Of a DNA stretch of 64,000 nt, positions 34,688-42,742 are shown piece after piece; positions within the stretch are counted from its first letter, which is position 1; each line of letters opens with the position of its first letter. Source of the DNA: Paenibacillus taiwanensis DSM 18679 (GTDB taxonomy: Bacteria > Bacillota > Bacilli > Paenibacillales > Paenibacillaceae); assembly GCF_000425125.1 (NCBI RefSeq), contig NZ_AULE01000023.1, positions 310,001 to 374,000 on the forward strand, written 5' to 3'. Below the pieces are notes generated by a model, which saw only the letters and a program-made list of their open reading frames with translations, made no database searches and was not told the DNA's origin. The position numbers and the translations under genes were made by a program.

Positions 34688-35031
34688 TAGACCTCACTCT
34701 CCTTTGTCTGTGACGTGGTGACCAATTTCAAACCGATGACTCCGGCTGCTAATGTGGCGATAAATAACAATTTTAATACGTTCACAGGCTCTCCAAACAC
34801 AAGCATCTCCGTTAATACAGTACCAGCGGTACCTAACCCTGTAAATACCGCATACACCGTACCAAGCGGCAAATGTTTGGCAGCCTCAATTAACACTTTA
34901 AAGCTGATCATAATCGCAATAATTGTTATGAGCCATTCCCACCAGAAGGTGGAATGCTTTAACCCCGTCACCCAAACGACTTCAATGACACCAGCGAGGA
35001 TGACAAGTAGCCAATGTTTATTGTTGTTCAT
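34687..35031 (-). CDS. SMR efflux subunit, YkkC-like
   Basis: A 114-residue four-TM protein with [15 protein letters not shown] (the essential Glu in TM1), [21 protein letters not shown] in TM3 and GVIGLKLVT in TM4, matching the YkkC-type half of paired SMR pumps. It overlaps the TetR gene by 4 bases (ATGA) and the YkkD-like gene by 1. Unlike the ykkCD operon of B. subtilis, which is read from a guanidine riboswitch, this copy sits behind a TetR regulator and no such riboswitch is visible. Confidence 0.9.
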   Translation of the reverse strand: MNNNKHWLLVILAGVIEVVWVTGLKHSTFWWEWLITIIAIMISFKVLIEAAKHLPLGTVYAVFTGLGTAGTVLTEMLVFGEPVNVLKLLFIATLAAGVIGLKLVTTSQTKESEV

Positions 35032-35630
35032 GATGGATGCCCTCCTTTACAATCACAGGTTAGTCCTCTCCAAAACAAGACCCAGGACGCTTCCAGCTTG
35101 CGGTCAAAGCGTTCAGGTCCTCCATACAGCAGCTCTACAAACAAGCCATCGAGAATACACATAAATGCTGTTGCAGCCTGTTCGGGATGCACTGCTCCGA
35201 TTTCTCCCGTGCGTATACCTTGAGCCATGAGCGGTACAAGGCCGCTTTCAAGGCGATCAAGAAATGCATACAACTGTCCCATTACTTGCTCATGGAGAGA
35301 AGCAGGTGGAAAAAACGACATCCGCAGCATAAATTTCAATTCGGGTTTCATTTCGTAACTTTCTTTATACAACGTGAGCACCTGTTTTAACTGATCATGA
35401 AGTAAAGTTTGCTCATGCCTGCGTAAAAGAGCACCTACGTAATCCAATTCCTGCTGAAACACGCCTTGCAAGACGTGCAGAAACAAATCTTCCTTGCTCT
35501 TATAATGTGCATAAATAGAAGGTTTCTTAATCCCAACCTCTTCAGCGATCTTAGCCATAGAAGCCCCGTCATAGCCGTATTCGGCAAAGTGGGCTAAAGC
35601 GACTTGATGAATACGATTAGCTGTTACCAT
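35028..35630 (-). CDS. TetR-family repressor of the SMR pump
   Basis: A 200-residue TetR regulator. The N-terminal HTH reads [33 protein letters not shown]; the helical C-terminal part is the ligand domain and is not diagnostic of ligand. ATG 35630 is chosen since GGAGG lies 5 bases before it. It is the first gene of a three-gene operon with overlapping cistrons (tetR, YkkC-like, YkkD-like). A near-consensus promoter (35686-35714) and a 12-bp near-palindrome at its start point argue for autoregulation. Confidence 0.92.
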   Translation of the reverse strand: MVTANRIHQVALAHFAEYGYDGASMAKIAEEVGIKKPSIYAHYKSKEDLFLHVLQGVFQQELDYVGALLRRHEQTLLHDQLKQVLTLYKESYEMKPELKFMLRMSFFPPASLHEQVMGQLYAFLDRLESGLVPLMAQGIRTGEIGAVHPEQAATAFMCILDGLFVELLYGGPERFDRKLEASWVLFWRGLTCDCKGGHPS

Positions 35631-35668
35631 CGTTACCTCCAAATCAATACGTAATATCGAAAAACCTT

Positions 35669-35680
35669 CCTAACGTTCGG
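35669..35680. promoter_or_regulatory. Candidate TetR operator
   Basis: CCTAACGTTCGG is a 12-bp palindrome with one mismatched pair, of the GAACGTTC type common among TetR operators. It overlaps the predicted start point of the tetR-SMR operon (about 35679). Confidence 0.55.
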
Positions 35681-35685
35681 TAGTT

Positions 35686-35714
35686 ATTATTTCACAGGAT
35701 GAAGGACGTGTCAA
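35686..35714 (-). promoter_or_regulatory. Sigma-A promoter of the tetR-SMR operon
   Basis: On the minus strand TTGACA (35714-35709), 17-base spacer, AATAAT (35691-35686). Confidence 0.8.
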
Positions 35715-35879
35715 TGCTGGGAACGTCAAAATGATAAAGGTATAGCAATTAAATCGTTCATTGGGCATAATGAAAGCACAGCATACATATATTTTCAGCG
35801 CTTCGAGGCTCATTTATTCGAACTCGCGGCTGGCGGGTACGTAATATGGAAATGGGTTAGTTCGGGGAGGAGGTACACG

Positions 35880-37391
35880 ATGAGGAGAACGTTTCAAGTC
35901 ATTATTTTTATAATCATGCTGCTTACGCTCGGTTATTATGTAAACGATACATTTGGCAAGACGATTGCCTGGGCGCTCAGCCTGCTGACCACATTGGCGG
36001 TTATTACGTTGGTTATTACTATTTTTATGGAAAATCGTCATCCTTCTAGCACGGTGGCATGGATACTGATGCTTGCGCTCGTACCTGTTGTCGGGTTCTT
36101 TTTTTATTTGTTGTTCGGTCAAAATTATCGCAAACGAAGAAAGTACTCTCAAAAAGCAAAACGGGATAAACATAGCTACGGCTTTCTCGATAAAGAGCAA
36201 ATGGCCAAACACCCGCGATATGCAGAATTTACGCCTGATCAGCGTCTCATGCTGCAACTAACGAATCGTATGAGCAAAAGTCCTGTTACATTTTCTTCTC
36301 ATACAGAGGTGCTAACGAATGGCGAGGAGACGTTTGCTTCGCTTATTACACAACTAAAACAAGCGCGTCATCACATTCATATGGAGTATTACATTTATAG
36401 AGATGATGAAATTGGCCGTGAAATCAAGCAAATATTGATGGAAAAGGCGAGGCAAGGTGTGGAAGTTCGCTTTATGTACGATGCGGTAGGCAGTTTATAT
36501 TTGAAGAAGCCGTTTGTTGAGGAAATGCGTCGTGCTGGAGTTGAAGTTGCTGCATTTGGCCCTGTGAAGCTCCGTGTTTTCTCCAGTAAAGTGAATTATC
36601 GCAATCATCGTAAAATTGTCATTGTAGATGGAAACGTCGGTTTTATTGGTGGGCTCAACGTTGGTGATGAGTATTTAAGCCGCAGCAAAACGTATGGGTT
36701 TTGGCGCGATACGCATATGATCGTAAGAGGAGAAGCGGTGCAAGCGCTGCAAGTCATCTTTCTTCAGGATTGGCGACATATGACAGAGCAGCATATAACA
36801 GGATCGCAGTATTTTGTGGCGTGCTCTTCTGGTGTTAAGGAGCAAGGTGCCGTTCAAATAATTGCTAGTGGACCTGATCAGGAATTTCAGACGATGAAAA
36901 ATGTATTTTTCTCGATGCTGACGTCTGCCAAACGGTCGATCTGGATAGCAACGCCTTATTTTATACCGGATGAAGATATTTTTACGGCTCTTAAAGTAGC
37001 TGCCCTGTCTGGCATCGAAGTAAAGCTGCTATTTCCTAGCAAGCCTGATAAGTGGCTTCCTTTTTTAGCGTCCCATTCTTACTTTTCGGGATTAATCGAA
37101 GCCGGGGTACGTATATATGAATATGAAAAGGGTTTCCTGCACTCTAAACTTATTATTGTTGATGGTGAGCTGGCTACGATTGGTACAACTAATATGGATA
37201 TGCGCAGCTTCTACTTGAATTTTGAAGTAAATGCGTTGTTGCTGCGTACCGAGAGTGTTCAGCGCTTGGTAAGTGACTTTGAACGTGATTTGCAGTCAGC
37301 GACGCGAATACGAGAAGAACAATTTTTACACAGACGTATGGCCACACGATTTTTGGAATCGGTGGCCCGCTTGTTCTCGCCGCTCTTATAG
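35880..37391 (+). CDS. cls: Cardiolipin synthase
   Basis: A 503-residue membrane enzyme with two N-terminal membrane segments (about 6-25 and 33-55, with a third hydrophobic stretch near 60-80) and two phospholipase-D motifs: NYRNHRKIVIVDG near 240 and FLHSKLIIVDG near 418. It joins two phosphatidylglycerol molecules to cardiolipin and glycerol. Length is normal for the bacterial ClsA/ClsB type. GGGGAGGAGG precedes ATG 35880. The stop codon lies in a 7-bp hairpin (37378-37384 with 37390-37396) that lacks a T tract. Single gene. Confidence 0.95.
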   Translation: MRRTFQVIIFIIMLLTLGYYVNDTFGKTIAWALSLLTTLAVITLVITIFMENRHPSSTVAWILMLALVPVVGFFFYLLFGQNYRKRRKYSQKAKRDKHSYGFLDKEQMAKHPRYAEFTPDQRLMLQLTNRMSKSPVTFSSHTEVLTNGEETFASLITQLKQARHHIHMEYYIYRDDEIGREIKQILMEKARQGVEVRFMYDAVGSLYLKKPFVEEMRRAGVEVAAFGPVKLRVFSSKVNYRNHRKIVIVDGNVGFIGGLNVGDEYLSRSKTYGFWRDTHMIVRGEAVQALQVIFLQDWRHMTEQHITGSQYFVACSSGVKEQGAVQIIASGPDQEFQTMKNVFFSMLTSAKRSIWIATPYFIPDEDIFTALKVAALSGIEVKLLFPSKPDKWLPFLASHSYFSGLIEAGVRIYEYEKGFLHSKLIIVDGELATIGTTNMDMRSFYLNFEVNALLLRTESVQRLVSDFERDLQSATRIREEQFLHRRMATRFLESVARLFSPLL

Positions 37392-37476
37392 CGGCGGGAA
37401 ATGGCCCCAATAAAGATCCATACAGTATAGATTGACGGATGGTAATCTTTGTGGCATCATAAGAGATAATTATTTG

Positions 37477-37491
37477 TGAGAACGATTATCA
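37477..37491. promoter_or_regulatory. Fur box
   Basis: TGAGAACGATTATCA matches the 7-1-7 Fur consensus TGATAATNATTATCA at 13 of 15 positions, with the right half perfect. A GATAAT core overlaps just upstream. It lies 140 bases before the siderophore-type ATPase gene. Confidence 0.65.
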
Positions 37492-37632
37492 TCTTCGGTT
37501 AGTGTTATTAACGTATGGACCTACGCTCTGTTGTAGAAGTTAGTTCTAATGAATGCGAATTTAGGTTATCGATTATAGCTGTCAATTATAGCATTTAAGT
37601 ATACTGGCGTTTAAGCGCAAGGAGGCACGACA

Positions 37633-38481
37633 ATGGGAGTATTGCAGACGCAGTCGTTAACGTTGTCTTACGGGGATACCAACATAATAGAAGATTTATC
37701 CGTACAAATTCCAGAAGGTAAGATTACGGTGCTTATCGGAAGCAATGGTTGCGGCAAGTCTACACTGCTCCGCTCGCTTGCTCGGCTTATGAAGCCTAAC
37801 CAAGGCTCTGTACTGCTGGATGGACGTGACATTCACCAGTCGGTCACAAAGGAAGTTGCACGCAAGATGGCTATTTTGCCGCAAGGACCAGTTGCACCGG
37901 AAGGGTTAACTGTACATCAACTGGTTAAGCAGGGACGATATCCTTACCAGACATGGCTGAAGCAATGGTCTGAAGAGGATGAGAGGCTTGTAAACTATGC
38001 GCTTAAGGTAACCAATATGGAGCCTTTTGCAGACCGTTCTGTTGATGCGCTTTCTGGCGGACAACGTCAGCGCGCCTGGATCGCGATGACGCTGGCTCAA
38101 AACACGGACATTATTTTGTTGGATGAGCCGACTACATATTTGGACATGAGTCACCAGATCGAGATTCTTGATCTGTTGTATGAATTGAATCGCAAGGAAG
38201 GTCGTACGATTGCGATGGTTCTGCATGACTTGAACTTGGCTTGTCGTTATGCGGATCACATTATTGCTGTGCGTGATAAAGGGATTTATAATCAAGGCGC
38301 GCCAGAACGTATTTTGACACCTCAGTTGGTAAAAGATGTATTTCATATGGAGTGTGTAATCTGTTCGGACCCTCTATTTGGCACACCGATGTGTGTACCA
38401 CGAGGCAAAGGAAGAATGTGTCCTGCGAATTGTGAATTGTTGGAACAATGTGATGCTCCACAATTGGTAGGCGCTGTATAA
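37633..38481 (+). CDS. Siderophore-type ABC transporter ATPase (FecE/YusV-like), orphan
   Basis: A 282-residue ATPase with Walker [10 protein letters not shown] near 37-45, Q-loop [11 protein letters not shown], signature LSGGQRQR near 138, Walker [13 protein letters not shown] and the switch His in MVLHDLNLA. This is the FecE/FhuC group that energises iron-siderophore or cobalamin uptake. The last 45 residues are unusual: six Cys ([20 protein letters not shown]), which might sense or bind metal. No permease or binding protein adjoins, so it may serve several importers in trans, as YusV does in B. subtilis. AAGGAGG precedes ATG 37633; an upstream Fur box supports iron control. Confidence 0.9.
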   Translation: MGVLQTQSLTLSYGDTNIIEDLSVQIPEGKITVLIGSNGCGKSTLLRSLARLMKPNQGSVLLDGRDIHQSVTKEVARKMAILPQGPVAPEGLTVHQLVKQGRYPYQTWLKQWSEEDERLVNYALKVTNMEPFADRSVDALSGGQRQRAWIAMTLAQNTDIILLDEPTTYLDMSHQIEILDLLYELNRKEGRTIAMVLHDLNLACRYADHIIAVRDKGIYNQGAPERILTPQLVKDVFHMECVICSDPLFGTPMCVPRGKGRMCPANCELLEQCDAPQLVGAV

Positions 38482-38509
38482 GGAAAGATGACGTAACATG
38501 GGTACAATG

Positions 38510-38550
38510 AAGCCATCTCCTGCATCCTGGTATGCAAGATGGCTTTTTTT
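38510..38550 (+). terminator. Terminator of the siderophore ATPase gene
   Basis: 9-bp stem (38510-38518 with 38537-38545) with an inner TGCA/TGCA stem, then seven T ending at 38550. Confidence 0.88.
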
Positions 38551-38692
38551 GCTGTGAACAGGCGTTTATTTATTGACAACCTGTTAATTAACACGTACGC
38601 TTTTCTTGAAAATGTCTTTGGTAAGAGGACAATATCTGCATACAATAATGTAATTAGCTGTACTCGGGTTATTCAAATGGAGGAGGAACGGT

Positions 38693-39355
38693 ATGAAGTA
38701 CCGCAGTGTCTTTGACATTATTGGTCCGATTATGGTTGGCCCTTCGAGCTCCCATACGGCGGGAGCAGCGAAGATCGGTAGATTGGCACGCAGCATCTTC
38801 GGGCGTCAGCCCCGACAAGTTCACATTTCATTGTATGGGTCGTTTGCCGAAACGTTTAAAGGGCATGCAACAGACGTCGCTTTAATAGCTGGTTTATTGG
38901 ATTATGATACCAATGACCCGCGTTTGCCTGAGGCCCCGAAATACGCAGAGGAGGCTGGTGTCGAAGTTCACATTACGACAGAAGAAGCCGTTCCAGAGCA
39001 TCCGAACACGGCGCGTATCTTGATGAAGGACGATCAGGACGAGATGGAGGTTGTAGGTATCTCGATTGGCGGCGGCAAGGTCGAAATTTGTGAGCTAAAT
39101 GGATTCCAGTTGAATTTGTCTGGTCAAAGCCCGGCAATACTGGTCGTGAACCATGACCGCTTCGGTGTCATCGCAGGTGTAACAAACATATTAAGCCAGC
39201 AACAAGTGAACATTGGCAATATGAAAGTGTCTCGGAAGGAAAAAGGGAAGATGGCGCTAATGGTCATTGAAACGGATGAAATGATGAACGAAGTGATTAT
39301 AGATGAAATCCGCAAGCTTTCAGGTGTGAGTCGAGTGCTGCGCATGGAGGATTAA
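38693..39355 (+). CDS. sdaAB: L-serine dehydratase, beta subunit
   Basis: A 220-residue subunit of the oxygen-labile [4Fe-4S] L-serine dehydratase. The N-terminal half has GPSSSHTAGAAKIGRLAR near 15-32; the C-terminal 75 residues form an ACT domain (ILVVNHDRFGVIAGVTNILS) likely to bind serine. With the alpha subunit it converts L-serine to pyruvate and ammonia. GGAGGAACGGT precedes ATG 38693. The alpha gene follows after 145 bases, which contain a perfect 24-bp palindrome. Confidence 0.95.
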   Translation: MKYRSVFDIIGPIMVGPSSSHTAGAAKIGRLARSIFGRQPRQVHISLYGSFAETFKGHATDVALIAGLLDYDTNDPRLPEAPKYAEEAGVEVHITTEEAVPEHPNTARILMKDDQDEMEVVGISIGGGKVEICELNGFQLNLSGQSPAILVVNHDRFGVIAGVTNILSQQQVNIGNMKVSRKEKGKMALMVIETDEMMNEVIIDEIRKLSGVSRVLRMED

Positions 39356-39360
39356 AGAAA

Positions 39361-39384
39361 TCTGTTGCTCATATGAGCAACAGA
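39361..39384 (+). repeat. 24-bp perfect palindrome between sdaAB and sdaAA
   Basis: 12-base arms with no spacer (TCTGTTGCTCAT and its complement), 6 bases after the sdaAB stop. As RNA it forms a stable hairpin, but the tail CTTGATTT is a poor T tract, so it may attenuate or be a processing signal. Confidence 0.6.
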
Positions 39385-39500
39385 CTTGATTTATGGTTGA
39401 AATGGTTCATGCGGTTCAGGTTCAAAAAGTAGGTATATACACGTGTAACCGTAAACCGCAAATAATCGAATGAACTAATGAAAAAGGAGGTAGCGCTTAC

Positions 39501-40382
39501 ATGTTTCGTAACGTAGCTGAATTAGTTGCCTTGGCTGAAGAGCGATCTTGTTCCATTGCCGATATTATGATCGAGCAAGAAGTAAGGGTGTCAGGTCGCA
39601 GCATCGAGCAGGTCCGTGAGCAGATGGGTCGCAATTTGGATGTGATGGAGCAGGCAGTGGAACGTGGATTAAACGGCGTACGGTCCCATTCGGGATTGAC
39701 GGGTGGCGACGCGGTTAAAATGCATCACTATATTTCGAGCGGCAACGGTTTGAGTGGACATACCATTTTAGACGCTGTCAGCAAGGCCGTTGCAACCAAT
39801 GAAGTTAACGCAGCAATGGGCCTCATTTGCGCAACTCCGACTGCGGGTTCGGCGGGTGTCGTGCCTGGCGTATTATTTGCGCTGCGTGACAAGCTGAACC
39901 CTACGCGCGAGCAGATGATCGACTTTTTGTTCACATCGGGTGCCTTTGGCATGGTAGTGGCGAACAACGCGTCGATCAGCGGCGCAGCTGGCGGCTGCCA
40001 AGCCGAGGTCGGCTCTGCCGCAGGCATGGCCGCGGCAGCAATTGTGGCGCTTGCTGGCGGCACACCACAGCAGTCCGCGACGGGCATGGCCATTGCGCTT
40101 AAGAACTTGCTCGGCCTCGTCTGTGACCCGGTTGCGGGTCTCGTCGAGGTGCCATGCGTAAAGCGCAACGCAATGGGGGCGGCTGTGGCTATGGTTGCCG
40201 CAGATATGTCACTTGCGGGTATTACGAGCACGATCCCCTGCGACGAAGTGATCGAGGCGATGTTCCGCATCGGGCAGACGATGCCGACTGCGCTGCGGGA
40301 GACTGCGTTAGGCGGTCTTGCTGCAACACCTACAGGCAAGCGGCTAAAGCAGGAGATATTTGGCGATGGAGATTCCCGCTAG
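39501..40382 (+). CDS. sdaAA: L-serine dehydratase, alpha subunit
   Basis: A 293-residue catalytic subunit. Conserved Cys-bearing segments for the [4Fe-4S] cluster are present: ICATPTAGSAGVVPG near 110, GGCQAEVGSAAGMA near 168 and CDPVAGLVEVPCVKRN near 210-225. SGGDAVKMHHY-like TGGDAVKMHHYI lies near 68. AAAAGGAGG precedes ATG 39501 by 11 bases. The last third is more GC-rich than its surroundings. Followed by a very stable terminator. Confidence 0.95.
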   Translation: MFRNVAELVALAEERSCSIADIMIEQEVRVSGRSIEQVREQMGRNLDVMEQAVERGLNGVRSHSGLTGGDAVKMHHYISSGNGLSGHTILDAVSKAVATNEVNAAMGLICATPTAGSAGVVPGVLFALRDKLNPTREQMIDFLFTSGAFGMVVANNASISGAAGGCQAEVGSAAGMAAAAIVALAGGTPQQSATGMAIALKNLLGLVCDPVAGLVEVPCVKRNAMGAAVAMVAADMSLAGITSTIPCDEVIEAMFRIGQTMPTALRETALGGLAATPTGKRLKQEIFGDGDSR

Positions 40383-40396
40383 ACATAAATAACGGT

Positions 40397-40446
40397 AAAA
40401 TAACCTTTGTTATGTTCAATTGAACATTAGACAAAGGTTATTTTAT
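40397..40446 (+). terminator. Terminator of the sda operon
   Basis: 14-bp outer stem (40397-40410 with 40431-40444) plus an inner palindrome (TGTTCAATTGAACA), with T-rich 3' end. Symmetric enough to work in both directions. Confidence 0.88.
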
Positions 40447-40640
40447 TAGTATAGTCGAAGTAGGTTATATCATTTATTACAATTTTGATTAGTTCCGTTT
40501 ACAACTACAGTTCATGTTCGTTACTATAGATCAGGTGTGGATTGCACATAATACACCTTGATGATTAGTGAAGTAACTCATAAACTAGGTTTCGTGAGCA
40601 AATAGAAAGTATAGAACCTCGAAAGGGGCAGCAACTTGAT

Positions 40641-41711
40641 ATGTCCAATTTGGATCTACATAGAAGACAGGGAAATGAGCAGGAAAGTGTAACCGCGCAG
40701 CGCAAAGCGGAGCATGTGCGCATTTGCTTAGAAGAGCAAGTAAATGGTGTGGGGATCACGACAGGACTTGAACACTATCGGTTTGTCCATCAGGCATTGC
40801 CTGAGATCAACTTTCATGATATTAGCATTCGTACAGAGTGGTTAGGCAAATCGATGGCTGCTCCATTTCTGATCAGCTCGATGACAGGTGGTAGTCACGG
40901 GACGGGTGCAATCAATCGCCGTCTTGCGGCTGCTGCGGAAGCCAGAGGCTGGGCTATGGGCGTGGGCTCTGTACGGGCGGCGGTTGAAGATGAGACAGTC
41001 GCTGACACGTTCCGATTACGTGACGTGGCACCGTCCATTCCACTGCTGGCCAACATTGGTGCTGTGCAGCTTAACATGGGAATGGGTATTGATCATTGCC
41101 GGCGCGCAGTCGACATTGTAGAGGCGGATGCACTTGTCCTGCATCTGAATGCGATGCAGGAAGTATTTCAGCCAGAGGGAGATGTTAACTTCTCCCGCCT
41201 GCTGCCTAAGATTGAAGCGCTGTGCAGTCAATTGGGTGTGCCAGTCGGTGTCAAGGAAGTGGGATGGGGCATAGCGGCTGACACAGCTTGCCAGCTTGCA
41301 GAAGCTGGCGTATCCTTTATCGACGTGGCCGGAGCGGGAGGAACGTCCTGGAGTCAGGTAGAAAAGCTGCGTTCAACAGCAGGTGTGCGTCGTCGTGCAG
41401 CTGAGGCGTTTGCAGATTGGGGCATCCCGACGGCAGATAGTATCATTCAAGTACGCGAGGCACTGCCAGGTATGGCACTTGTGGCCAGTGGAGGGCTGCA
41501 TCATGGCGTAGACGCTGCCAAAGCGTTAGCCTTAGGCGCAAACCTTGCTGGTTATGGCCGCTCGCTGCTAACGTCGGCTGTTCATACAGATGAAGCTGTT
41601 TATGAGATGCTTGAACAGGTCGAACTGGAGCTCAAAATTGCTATGTTTGGTATTGGTGCTGCATCGTTAGGTGAACTGCGAGGGACAAGCAGATTAACTA
41701 AAGAGGGATGA
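40641..41711 (+). CDS. fni: Type 2 isopentenyl-diphosphate delta-isomerase
   Basis: A 356-residue FMN/NADPH-dependent TIM-barrel enzyme that interconverts IPP and DMAPP for isoprenoid synthesis. Family segments seen: [14 protein letters not shown] near the N-terminus, [21 protein letters not shown] near 78-98, [17 protein letters not shown] near 160, [15 protein letters not shown] near 195 and [10 protein letters not shown] near 218. ATG 40641 is preceded by AAAGGGG with a longish 13-base gap. Monocistronic; no clear terminator follows. Confidence 0.95.
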   Translation: MSNLDLHRRQGNEQESVTAQRKAEHVRICLEEQVNGVGITTGLEHYRFVHQALPEINFHDISIRTEWLGKSMAAPFLISSMTGGSHGTGAINRRLAAAAEARGWAMGVGSVRAAVEDETVADTFRLRDVAPSIPLLANIGAVQLNMGMGIDHCRRAVDIVEADALVLHLNAMQEVFQPEGDVNFSRLLPKIEALCSQLGVPVGVKEVGWGIAADTACQLAEAGVSFIDVAGAGGTSWSQVEKLRSTAGVRRRAAEAFADWGIPTADSIIQVREALPGMALVASGGLHHGVDAAKALALGANLAGYGRSLLTSAVHTDEAVYEMLEQVELELKIAMFGIGAASLGELRGTSRLTKEG

Positions 41712-42133
41712 CTGCACCAAATAGTAGCTTTGTTTTGTATGTTGCAACTTAAAAATTGCTGTGGCTGCTTTGTCTCAGGCGTTGTGTGTAGGCCGCGCAT
41801 TTTTATAAAGTTGAGTCATCATGACCACTTCAGCCGATTGTTCGCTTATTCTCGTTCATATTTTTATAACGTCGTCCTTTACGCTTAGACGGAGTTACTA
41901 TTTTTGCGCCGAAAAGTGCTGAAAACGCTTGTATTTGACTATTATGCGTGAAAAAAGTAAATATTTATTTAATTATGGAAAATAAAACCTGTACCCATAC
42001 AATGGAAAATCCTTTATATTAGGTTTGAAATCACAATCTAACGTTCGGAATTATGATTTGTATTAGGTTTATTCCTCGGTACCGAACGAGCGAGCGTCGA
42101 TACATACTTACTTATAGAAGGAAGGTTGATGGG
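41712..42133 (+). other. Leader and promoter region of the ECF transporter operon
   Basis: No gene seen. A possible promoter is TTGACT (41935-41940), 17 bases, TAAATA (41958-41963), with a cre-like TGAAAACGCTTGTA (12 of 14) at 41920-41933. The leader of about 165 nt has a 10-base direct repeat TATTAGGTTT (42017-42026 and 42061-42070) and a 7-bp stem CGTTCGG/CCGAACG (42042-42048 with 42082-42088). It does not match the TPP, FMN, cobalamin or preQ1 elements that I know. Confidence 0.45.
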
Positions 42134-42697
42134 ATGAAACAGTCAGTTCTCAACTTCAGCACCAAGACGGTGGTTGCTATCGGTATCGGAGCGGCTTTAT
42201 ACGGCTTGCTCGGCAATATTTCTATTCCACTAATCGCTCAGACGGCACTTCGCCCAGCTATTGCGATCTTGACCATCTTTGGCGCCATGTTTGGCCCTGT
42301 GGTCGGCTTACTTAGTGGATTTATCGGTCACATCATCACGGACTTAACGTGGGGCGGCGGCCAGATCTGGTGGACGTGGGTGGTAGGCTCTGCTGTTACG
42401 GGTCTCGGAATGGGGCTTGTTTCTATGAGCCGTTCCTTTAATGTAAATGAAGGAAGCTCAAGCACATCCCATATCGTTACATTAGCGGTAGCAGGCAGCT
42501 TGGCGCTTGCCGTAGGTTTTGGTGTGTCTAGCATACTCGACGTGTACCTGTACGGGGAAGCGCCAGATAAGATGTGGGCACAATATGGATTTGCTACGGT
42601 TTCTAACGTAATTGTTCATTTGGTGTTAGGTGTTCCGGCTGTGCTCGGCTTGTTAAAGCTGAACCGTCGCAACTCCAACCTTAAAGTAATGAAATAG
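42134..42697 (+). CDS. ECF transporter S component (UPF0397 family)
   Basis: A 187-residue membrane protein with about five hydrophobic segments. It fits the UPF0397 group: [20 protein letters not shown] at the N-terminus, [26 protein letters not shown] in the middle and the second half with [18 protein letters not shown] components bind the substrate (vitamin or metal) for an energy-coupling-factor importer; this group is often labelled as riboflavin-type, but the ligand is not proven by sequence. The start at 42134 is placed by GGAAGG 8 bases upstream. The fused ATPases and the T component follow at once. Confidence 0.88.
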   Translation: MKQSVLNFSTKTVVAIGIGAALYGLLGNISIPLIAQTALRPAIAILTIFGAMFGPVVGLLSGFIGHIITDLTWGGGQIWWTWVVGSAVTGLGMGLVSMSRSFNVNEGSSSTSHIVTLAVAGSLALAVGFGVSSILDVYLYGEAPDKMWAQYGFATVSNVIVHLVLGVPAVLGLLKLNRRNSNLKVMK

Positions 42698-42742
42698 GCA
42701 TTCGTTTGCCACAGCATGACAACGACAGGAGTTATTGAATAG

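Noticed and set aside
34373-35714. Guanidine (ykkC-type) riboswitch upstream of the SMR pair
   Set aside because: The gene pair suggested one, but the upstream sequence is a TetR gene and its promoter, with no ykkC-type aptamer blocks.
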